Shown here piece after piece: positions 12,201 to 21,937 of a stretch of 64,000 bases of DNA. Position numbers and translations under genes: made by a program. Under the pieces are notes generated by a model. The model saw nothing but the letters and a program-made list of their open reading frames with translations. It was not told the DNA's origin and searched no databases. This DNA comes from Madurella fahalii. Taxonomy: Eukaryota; Ascomycota; Sordariomycetes; Sordariales. Position 1 is the stretch's first letter, and each line of letters begins with the position of its first letter. The DNA lies in assembly GCA_029876055.1 (NCBI GenBank), contig CM056875.1, positions 4,489,001 to 4,553,000 on the forward strand, in the 5' to 3' direction.

Positions 12201-15200
12201 GCCGGTCATGTACCCCGTCTCTTGACACACGGCAGTTGACGAGGGCACAGCATGAAAACGCGGCTGTTCTTGTTCTTCCAAGCCTTGCAGTCGGGTCATG
12301 CACCTCACGCACAGTGTTGTGGAGTTCCAGGGACTCGGGCCAAAAGATGGCTGGCCGAGGTGGCCAAACGCCCGGCCCTGCCGGACCAAGGAGAAACGAT
12401 GGGAGCCATTGTGTGTCGACGATGTGTTTTTGGAGAAAAAGGCCCGGCCGGTTGTCGTTCCCACTGGCGGATTGACTACTCTGAACGCGTTCCGTTGGGA
12501 CGCTGGATATCGGGTGACCACGGCGCTAGCCAGTGCCTGACGGCCACGCGGCTCGCGGGAGAACAAAATGTGAGCGAACCGTCTACCGCCTGCCACGCTG
12601 TCAGCGCCTCTCCATATCAGCGCCGCAGCTGTCATCAGCCATTCGCTGCCCGCCCCTCATTCCCCCCCTCTCCCTGGCGCGCACACTTCTGAGGAGGGCT
12701 CTGGTGTGGTGCGCAATGCGAAGGACCCTTGTGTATATTCTGGACCAAGATGGAAATGGTATCTTGCTCGCCTTCCAGCCCCCTCATCGGTGTGCGCCAA
12801 GACATTGGAAGCGAGCGAAAAAGAAACGAAAACCGGCGAATCCACACGAAGTTCCAAGGAGGGGCGATCGGCTCGGGAACCAAGCTCATTCACCGTCAGC
12901 CGAGGCATGCTAAACCGAGATTGCAGGTGAAGCATGCGACACTAGACGTTATCTGTCGGTCAATATGGTTGATGGCTACTGGCATCGTCAACGGAAACGC
13001 GGTGGTCTATCGTGTGTCGTTGTAGATGCAGCGCATTGCAGGGCAGCAGTGATGTATGTGCAAGGCTTCTGCCGGCATTATGCGTGGTGGTTGGAACGCC
13101 GCGTACTGTATCAAAGATTTACACAGTGTGTTGAAAACGGACACCCACAAACCACACTAAATTACTGTGTTGGGTAAGTGTCGCATAGATAGATACCAAG
13201 CTTTGCACTTTATCGAGAAAAGTACATGTATATTCGAATTGCTTGGACATGACGGTGCCGGCTCCAATCGCATACAGTCCGTCTTTGCGGAAGCACCTTT
13301 ATCTATCTAGAGGTTGTGATGCTTTGGCAGTCGGTTGTATGTATATATGCGCTTGGCTGGAGCTTCATTAATGCTTCCTGGTAATGCTGCGTAGATATTT
13401 GATAGAGCAAAAACCCAAGGTTTTCGCGGATTTTCCTCAGATGTTTTGTAGAATTGGTATGGTCCGTGCGGTCGACCGACTTAGTGTATCTTGCCTTTCC
13501 TAAACACACAGCGATGGGAGCGTTTCTTGCCGCAGGCCTCACATAACCTCCGCTGTTAACGGCAGCGCATCCCAGGCACCTAACTTAAACGGCCATGCCG
13601 ATCTCGGGTATTTTACCTCCAAAGGCTAAGCGTACACTAGACAGATAACTCAAGCTAATGGCTTTCAACATGCACATTGCGTGGATCTGGTAGGGCCGTC
13701 TCTTGCCGTTCCCATGTGCGCGTTGGAACATAAGTGTGATAGCCGATGGCTATCGCCCAGCTCATGTTAGCATCAGGCATGGGATGTTATCATGGCACTG
13801 TGGCTAAACGCTACTTGTGTGGTTTCTGCTGCCTGACATCACCTCCCAGTCACAGCCGGGAATCCACCTGTGCCCGGGACTGGCGCATCACATGCAGCGG
13901 GGCAACGCTCGCGGCTCAGAAAGCTTAACCGTTTGAAAATCTCGAGATACCCTATTTGCGGTAGGTATGTGACGAAACACGTACATCCCATCGGTTCAAG
14001 GCAAGGATAAGGTGTGGAGCTGTCCTAGACGTGACGCGCCGATGCGTACCTTAGACTCGCATGCTGCTGGTAACACAACGCCTGCCACCGCCAGGGCATC
14101 AATCGTGCATTGCAGCAGGGGCAATCGGAGGAGTTGCTGTCGGTTTACTGAGCATGCCTTGCAGCGGGGGAATTGCAGATTGGTGTTCTGCAGCGCCTTT
14201 GATGGGACTGGAACGGTCAACTCATTTAGAACGAAGCCACGGCCTTGTCACCTGCGACTCTTCGCCCCAAAGCGCTCAGATATCGTAATCAGCGGGAGTC
14301 TCAACCACATCGTGCGATTCGGGGAAGAAGTTGTTATATCCCCCCGCCCCCCCTTCCCCCCCTTTCAGCGCGGTATCCGCGCGGACAGGTTCAACGATCA
14401 AGCAACAACCCGTTCAGCCGATTTCGTTCGTATTGCATACCTATGGGGGCAACGATTCCGCTGAACGCAACACGGACATGGTGTTAACGAGACTGCGGCG
14501 CATGTATATGAACGACATGTACGGCATGTACGGTAGCTTCCCTCGCTACCTTGGCTCACTACCTCAGGTCTGCAGTATGCACGACGCCTACCCGCACCGC
14601 CATACCATAGCTTGTGTCCTCTTTTGCATGTACGTGCATGCATTGGCCGGATGCCGATTCGATTGGGCTCTCGCTGACATCCGAGTTTGTCCTGGGCCGA
14701 TCGGCGAAGGTCCGGGGGCGCACGAGCCCACGGGCACAGACATACAGAGTAACTGCAAAGTAGCGTCCGACTGCGGCCTGAACATGCAGGTGTCGCCCCG
14801 AAGCCCGAGCCCGGTGGCCGTGTTGGTCTTCCCAATATACGTATCGCCGATGGTAGCATGCTCTGATGACTATGCTAACAAGGCATGTTTTCTCTGACGT
14901 TCGATTGGGGCATTGGTTAAACTCGCATACTCCCGCCAAAACCCGGCCCATTTTTGGCCGTGTGGAGGCAGCCAGATATCTGCTGCTGTACATACGTAGT
15001 ACGTAGTACTCCGCCGAACCAAGGTGTCATGCAGGACGAGTCTGGGGCCGGGCCGCCTTCAATTGCTGGGCGCACACCTCAGGCACGGCACCTCGGTCTT
15101 TCCAAATGAAGGCGCTCACCAGCAAATCCTGCATGATAAAAGAGGCGATATGGCCCGGCAATGGCGATATCGCTCAGACACCATCCAATTCGCTGGCGCT

Positions 15201-17181
15201 GACACGGTCCTGCCGGTGATGGGGAGAAGAGATAGATCTGGTCCTGAGGCGGTCTTGTTGCAGCTGAATCGGCTCAATTCCCGGCCCTGCCTCTGGGTGA
15301 CTGCATTGGTAGCGAAATACTCGGGGTTTGGATGCGTGATCGCGCATGGAAGCAGGATGGAAGGCAAGGGCGGGGAGGATGCGAGCGAGTGGATTGGCCA
15401 AAGGGATTTAGAACAAGCACCGTCATCTCCCCGAAGGCAAGGCTGAGGATAGAGAGCAAGCGCTTGGCCATAGGCTGATCGGAGTGGGCTGCTAATAATT
15501 GCCACGACATACCTCCGAACAAACGACCAAAAAATAGCAAAGCTAGAACAGCACAATCTGCCGTCGACAGTACGCCGTAGCGAAATACGCCGAGGACGTC
15601 CCGGCCTCAGACACGGATACCGCTCGTTTGAGGTTGATGCCGCGGCTCATTAGCCCTGAAGCACATGACAACCCATTGACAGACTCGGAGAAGACTAACA
15701 GCTATCCTCCGCCAGACGAAGCTGGAGCCCGGTGTTCCGTTGGGACTTTGTGAACCAACGTGGATTCTCGGACACTAGAACACCTAGACACTAGGATGGT
15801 CAGATTGGTTGTAAGAGCCCCCCACAAGGTAGCTGAGATCGGCCAGCCATGTGTTCATGAAGAAGCTCGCTGTTTCGAGCGCTGACGTGTAATTCTTTTT
15901 TTTTTTTCTTTTTTTTTGTCCCTTCTCTGCTCTGTTGAAGAAAACTCAGGCATATGTGGACAAATCAGTCCCGCATTGACATTTTTCTTATTAACAAAAA
16001 ATGGGTTTCTCTTTGGTGAAGCTAACAAGAACAACTTACAATCGCACAGCCTAGAGGCCCAGCTAGGGAGACAGTGATTTTACTAGATAGGGTTTGAAGT
16101 AAACCGCCGAGTTGTGTATTAGTTTCACTGGCAAAGTTCGTTTTGTTGCGCACCACTCCCTGCCAATTGAGGACCCTGGTCAGCCGCTCACCCCCGCCTC
16201 GCCTCCCTGCCACTCTGCCAGCCAAGTCACCCGTCAACCCCCGCCCCAGTGTGACCTTGGGGTGAGAAATACTGTCCACGGCCTCCTCCGGCAATCAAGC
16301 CGCTGCCCATACGCCTCCCGGTCTTGACGGTACAGTGCCACCGCGGGCCACTTACACACACACCCCCCCTCCCCCCTGAGTTGACCCCGGTCCCGACCAA
16401 GGCCCCCTCCCCCCCAACCTCTCCACTCAGAACAGCTCGCCAGTAAATCCCTGCCCGAGCGAGGACCTGGACAGCAAACCATCCTCTAGCCTCTCTGAGC
16501 CTGGCCCCATCCCGGCGGCTGTGGGGCCACTCTTTGCGCTCTGTTGAGAGCATTGAGCAAGCACGCAAGCAAGCAAGCAAGTAGCTCCCGGCCAGCCAGT
16601 CAACTCGACGGACAGCAAGGGCCAGAACCCGGGAGAGCGAGAGAGGGGAGAGAGAACCAGAGCGGGAAGGGCCAGCGCACACACGCACACGCAATTGTTT
16701 CTGGCGAACCTGGGACCGTGGAAGTTGCTCGCTTGTGTGGGCGGCGGCGGAGGCTTGTTACCCTGGTTAGCTGGTTAGGGTCGTGAGAATGCCCTGGTCG
16801 CCAGGTCTGGCGCCCACCCTACCAATCCTCCTCTTTTTTTATTCTCCAGCCTATTACACTAACACCGTTCTGGTACTGTTTTCTGGCCCGTGAGTGGCCC
16901 GCTGGCGAGAGGACCAGGGGCGAGAGCAGTACGGAGGTACATTCAGACGAAAGACAGCGGAACGGGAGACCGGGCCTGCGTTCTGTTTTCTCTTTTGCTG
17001 ATCCGCTATCGAACCTGCCTTCTACCTCTCACCACCACCTAAATCAGGCCGCATCCCTTCTTCTCCTCCTCCTTCCCTCCTCCTCACCACACTCCACCCG
17101 ACCTCTCCCAATTATCCTTGTGAGGCAGGAACCGCCTGAGAGGCGAGGAAGGTAGGTGTCCTGAGCTTTCCTTGGTCCCCG

Positions 17182-17200
17182 CCCCCCCCCCCCCCCCCCC
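17182..17200. repeat. Poly-C tract in the probable asm-1 leader
   Basis: Nineteen consecutive C lie about 1.1 kb upstream of the main asm-1 ATG. An imperfect GCTGGT repeat follows at about 17254-17287. Confidence 0.9.
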
Positions 17201-17330
17201 TCCCCCATTTTTGTTGTCGGCTGCCAAATTTCCCCCCCTTTCTTAGCTCCGCCTGCTGGTGCTGGTGCTGGTGCTGGTGCTGCTGCTCTTGTCACGTCAA
17301 AGTCTTTGCTCGGAGCTAACCTAGAGCTGC

Positions 17331-17399
17331 ATGAACAGTTGTGTTGAGCCCGGCCGCCTCCCAACATCGAACCCGCGACCGAAGTGTGTAAGTTGCTAG
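17331..17399 (+). other. Upstream ORF in the asm-1 leader, or alternative first coding exon
   Basis: An ATG at 17331 opens a 22-codon frame (MNSCVEPGRLPTSNPRPKCV...) that stops at 17397-17399 if unspliced. A strong donor GTAAGT starts at 17388, after codon 19. Splicing to the acceptor CTGACAG ending at 17894 would join this exon in phase 0 to the frame that runs into asm-1. It is therefore either a short uORF or the first exon of a longer ASM-1 isoform. The sequence alone cannot decide. Confidence 0.45.
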
Positions 17400-18057
17400 G
17401 AGAACTGGGCACCGGGCCCAGAAGGCGGACGTCGAATCGGATAGCTAGCGTTGTGGACCGTTCCTTGAAGGCACAAGCAAGCTCGACGTCAAGAGAGGAT
17501 CGCTCCTGTCTTTCTCGCCCCCTGCATATTACCTCTGGACCTCGACAACCCTCGCCACGGAGGCACGCGCCTTCACCCCAGCACCAATATCCCCGGCCTT
17601 CCAAAGAGCCTTGGAACAGACACCCCGTTCCATCCCTCATCCGGTCCGTGGACAAGCGCTACGCTCCGGAAACTGAATCGATACTGAGAAATTATTCTTG
17701 ATCACATTCTTTCTCGCCTTATATCCAGCTCTTCCGCAGAAGCACAAAGGACTAGGTTCGGTCGGCGTCGCCTTGGTTGTAGCCCTCAATTGGACCCTCG
17801 GGAGACTCGCTCTCGCCTAATTGGAGCGCACCGTGAGCTCGGTGTGCCACAGGACGTTGATTTGACCCGTCCCTCCACTGCGCCTGTCTGACAGAGTCTT
17901 GATCGTGGCTCTGGTCGACCTTGCGACTCCTATACCCGGGCTCGCAGAGTTCCCAACAACACCGAAAAGCTGGATCTCCCATCGATCGCGCAAGCGCAAA
18001 CCCGGGGTTCGACCGACGTGTCGTACTACAACTCGGACGCTGCGCAGCGTCCGTTGT

Positions 18058-18315
18058 ATGTCAACGAGAGATTGCCGTCGCTGCCTCTCCCACCCCCTCC
18101 CCAGGCGTACTCGTCGACCAGTTCGTCGCCCCGGGTTAGCTCTATATCATCAGCAGCAAGCTCCAACGTCGGGTCGCAGTCTTCCTTCACATCAGCCGCC
18201 TCGTCCAACGGGCCCAAGACTCCGGGTCCGCTCTCACCCGCGCTTCCCTCTGGCAACGCGATATCTGGGCCACACGGCCAAGCCCCTTCAGCATACGACC
18301 CTTACCCAGCGATGA
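18058..18315 (+). other. uORF overlapping the asm-1 start codon (ATGA)
   Basis: An ATG at 18058 opens an 85-codon frame (MSTRDCRRCLSHPL...) in a different phase from asm-1. Its TGA stop is at 18313-18315, overlapping the asm-1 ATG at 18312-18314 as ATGA. Such overlap can reduce main-ORF initiation or allow termination-reinitiation. The encoded peptide is arginine/proline-rich with no recognisable domain. Confidence 0.5.
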
Positions 18316-20328
18316 ACCCAGGAGGACCCGAGATGTATTACCAGCCGCACATGTCCACAGGCCAAGCGCCGCAGCCGCAGACGGTCACCTCCCACTACGC
18401 GCATCAGCAACCTCCACTATTACAGCCCGGTCCTGCTCAATATCCGCCACCGCAGTACGGTAGTCAGTATGGATACCCCAATGGCTTGACCCCCCCACCC
18501 GCGGGACCTCCCTCTGTGTCCAACCCGATGGCTGCTGGGCAACCCGTCCTGCCGCTCCCGGGCGTGAGCCCACCAATGGGCCCAAACTCATATTCACAAG
18601 GTTTTGACACGACTGGCCAGGTTGCGCCGCCGGGGATGAAACCTCGCGTGACGGCCACTCTGTGGGAGGACGAGGGTAGTCTCTGCTTCCAGGTCGAGGC
18701 CAGGGGTATCTGCGTTGCCCGCCGAGAGGGTGAGTCCCTCCTCTCCTTGGCCTGACTCGTGGCAAGTGCTTAGTCTAACATGATACTGCTAGACAACCAC
18801 ATGATCAACGGCACAAAGCTCTTAAACGTCGCCGGCATGACACGCGGCCGTCGCGACGGCATCCTCAAAAGCGAGAAGATCCGGCACGTCGTTAAAATCG
18901 GTCCGATGCACCTAAAGGGTGTCTGGTAAGTCGGGTCTTGCCTCCTTCTGCCATGCTTCGTCCGCTAACGTTGTGTCGAGGATTCCGTTTGACAGAGCGC
19001 TTGATTTCGCCAACAAGGAGAAGATCACTGAGCTCCTGTATCCCCTCTTTGTCCACAACATCGGGTCGCTCCTCTGCCACCCAACCAATCAGAGCCGTGC
19101 CACACAAGTGATGGCGGCCGCACAACAACGCCAGAAGCAGGATGGTTTACGGACCGGTCAACCTGCCCCTGGGTTGCCGTCCCTCCAGCAGCACCATCAC
19201 CACTCGATGGCTTTGCCCGGGCCGCAACCTCCGCTCCCGTCCCATCCACCGACCATGGGCCGTCCCTCGCTCGACCGCGCACACACTTTCCCCACCCCTC
19301 CAACTAGTGCCTCAAGCGTGATGGGTTCCATGGGTGCCTCGGACAATTTCCAATGGAACCAGCAAGGGATGAGCAACAGCCAAGCCACCGGCCAGATCTC
19401 GATCGACACGTCTCTGAGTAACAACGCGCGCTCGCTTCCCAACACTCCGGCCACCACGCCGCCGGGATCCACAATCCAGAGCATGCAAAACTATCCTCCG
19501 GTCAGCCAAGCCTATGATAACTCACGCCAGATGTACCAGGCACCTCCTTCGCAGCATTCGCCCTATCCTCCCTCCAACCAGACGCCGCATGATCGACCCA
19601 TGTACGGCCACACCAACTTTGTCAAGAACGAGATGGCTCCGCCATCAAGTAGACCTTCAGGGCCCGGGGGCGAGCAGGTAGATACAAAACCGGCAAACGG
19701 TATTATGCATGGCGGACAGGGCGAACCTGTACCCGCAGCGGGCCAGGAAGAGGAAGCAGACCACGAGCACGACCCCGAATACACGCACGATAGCGGGGCT
19801 TATGACGCCAATCGGAGTTCGTACAATTACAGCGCCCCTCCGGTTGCTTCATTACCCAACGACCACTCTCATCTGTCGCCCGACATGTCCGGTTCGCCTC
19901 ACCAGGCTGGATCGGGACGGGCAACGCCGCGGACGGCTGCCGCACCGCAGCCATACTACTCTCAACAGGGATACCACACGCCACCGCGCGTTGGGCAGCC
20001 TTCAAGCAATCTTTATAGTGTGATGAGCAATGATCGAGGGCCTTCGAACGGCGCCCAACCTAGTGATGTTTATGCCGGGCAAGCCGACATGTCGGGCTCG
20101 ATGCAAAACGGGTACGGGACGCAGCCACCCGTGTTGAACGGGTCCTCGTCGATGAAGCGGGGAAGGGATGACGAAGATGAAAGACCGACAAGTGGCGGGG
20201 CTGGCATGGCCCTAGATCTGAAGCGGCGTAAAACGATGCTAGATGGCAGCGGCTCAATGCCATCCCCTACCTTCAACCCGCCGATGGCACAGCCAGCGCC
20301 TGCAATCACATCCCAAAGACGGAGGTAA
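18312..20328 (+). CDS. asm-1: APSES-domain transcription factor ASM-1/StuA (3 exons, 632 aa)
   Basis: This is a nuclear bHLH-like APSES regulator that controls conidiophore and sexual development in filamentous ascomycetes. Exons are 18312-18729, 18793-18925 and 18981-20328. Both introns (63 and 55 nt; GTGAGT and GTAAGT donors) interrupt the DNA-binding domain in frame. Residues ~107-215 are the APSES/KilA-N domain: GMKPRVTATLWEDEGSLCFQ, then DNHMINGTKLLNVAGMTRGR, LKGVWIPFDRALDFANKEKI and LLYPLFVHNIGSLL. The N-terminus has S/P/Q-rich segments and the VLPLPG and GFDTTGQVAPPG motifs typical of the family. The C-terminus carries basic nuclear-localisation candidates (SSMKRGRDDEDE and LDLKRRKTMLDGS). 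The ATG at 18312 gives MNPGGPEMYY, which aligns in position with the start of known orthologs. However, the frame stays open upstream to about 17892, so an N-terminally extended isoform is possible. Confidence 0.95.
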
Positions 20329-21937
20329 TACGGCCGCGCCTTGTTCTGATGGGTCTCGTGGGCCTTTCGTCTCTTGTCTTTGGCACGTCTCGTCGGCGAG
20401 TGGCGTTGCAGCATTCTGGTTCTGACCAGACGAGCGGATCCGGTAATGAAGGAAAATCAAAGTTACTTTTCGATGAGGAGCGCTCCGGAGTGTGGATACA
20501 AGAAGGGAGCAAAAGGAAGAGCCTCGCTTTATACTTAGGGATTTGATCACAAAGTTATCTCGCGGGCCATTTGCTCACTCGAGACTGGTCAAGATGGTTT
20601 ATGCCAAGGACAGAAGTATTCTTTCGCCGGCTAGGCTCATGACAGCTTTGGCAGGCGAAACGGTCACAACCACGCTCTTTTTTCGTTTCTCGCCCTTTCT
20701 CTTTTCGCTTTTTTTTCCCTTTTTTTTTCTCAACTTTTTTTTGTATTCGCTCAAGACGACCAGCAGCGGCCTTTTGGGTTCAGGACGCTCTTACGAGCTA
20801 CGATTCTCTTTGTTGGATGTCCTGATATGGCTGTACATGGCTTGATGAATGACGGTTTGCATGGGTTTGGTCTAATCTAACGGACGGGCGGCCGGGAGGG
20901 GCCGGGCGATGGACTCGGCGGATGACGATATCTCTCTCTCCAGAAAGAAAAGATCAGCCGCCTGTTACGATCCAGGCGGATACAACTCTTGACGACGCAA
21001 AAGGAAAATGGCCGAGTCGCCGACTCGACAACAAGACATGGGAATTGACAGCTGGGTGGTCTGCCGCATGTCAAAACGTGTGTGTTCATCCTGACGTTAT
21101 GTACTCTGCGCGGAACGGCTGCGTAGGTTTCTCGAAATGGCAGATACCCGGCTCAAGCGTATTGTCTTGTTGACGCTTTTTATTTTTATTTTCTATTCCT
21201 CTTCCTTTTTTTTCCTCTTTTTTTTCGACTCTTCCCTAGCTAATGACGCCATGACCAACGATTCCACTTAACTTCCAACAAAAGTTGTGGGGGGGACGTC
21301 GGAGGTGCTGTGTTGTTTGGTAACGACTTGATGAAGGAGCTTTTAAAAAGGGGCCTTCAAGCGAGATACACATGGAGGATGATGCTAGACCTTTTCTTCA
21401 CCATTGAGTGTTTGTTGCCCGTTGAGACGACTCCTAGGTGTACCAAACTTGGCAGTGCATTGTCCCCATTCTCTACTGGTCGGATCTCTGTCTCCGTGTC
21501 CACCCGATTGCGCACAGTATGCTTGTCCGCTGTGATGTAGATACACCAGACCTCAGCCTGGCATCCACAAGTTCTGCGTGAACACTGGCTCCACTCCCGC
21601 ACCGTTGAGATTTGGTCGGTGTGGTCTGTGATTGGTGGTCTGAGTCGGGCCTCGTTTTTGGGGGAGGAAAAGGGGGGCATCACGTGACTGTCGGTTGCTG
21701 GGCCACAACGGTAAACAGCAAGGGGCAGCCCCGCGTCTCATTGGCCCGAGGAATGCGCGGTCGCAATAAAGCAATTTCCCAGAGAGGGAGAGATCAAGAC
21801 CTTTTGGCATACGGCAACAGTACGTACACCACGAACACACCGAAGCTCCGCATTGCGAGCCCTGAAAACGAACGACGACGTCAGCAATCGAGCTGCATTT
21901 TCCTGACAAGAACTGACAATTGGCATTTCCCACAACC
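20329..21937. other. Intergenic between asm-1 and the TACC-like gene (1.6 kb)
   Basis: It contains T- and CT-rich tracts (about 20680-20745 and 21178-21230) but no gene. It probably holds the asm-1 3' UTR and the promoter of the next gene, transcribed in the same direction. Confidence 0.6.

Larger units (their letters stand above)
4894..17330. other. Large gene-poor upstream region of asm-1 (12.4 kb)
   Basis: I see no protein-coding gene here. Many open frames of 60-230 codons exist, but none shows domain motifs, codon bias like the neighbours, or splice-linked partners. Composition is less GC-rich than the exons, with many homopolymer and CT tracts: C12T22 at 5664-5697, (CA)11 at 6747-6769, C19 at 6921-6939, A23 at 9200-9222, GTCGT repeats near 9320-9350. 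It separates the divergent BRCT gene from asm-1. Long upstream regions and leaders are known for StuA-class regulators, so enhancers, a long 5' UTR or non-coding RNA are possible, but this is inference. Confidence 0.6.

Noticed and set aside
781..12493. Candidate StuA response elements ((A/T)CGCG(T/A)N(A/C)) such as those near 781, 8290, 8550 and 12486
   Set aside because: The degenerate 8-mer is expected about once per kb on two strands, so these few hits are not enrichment.
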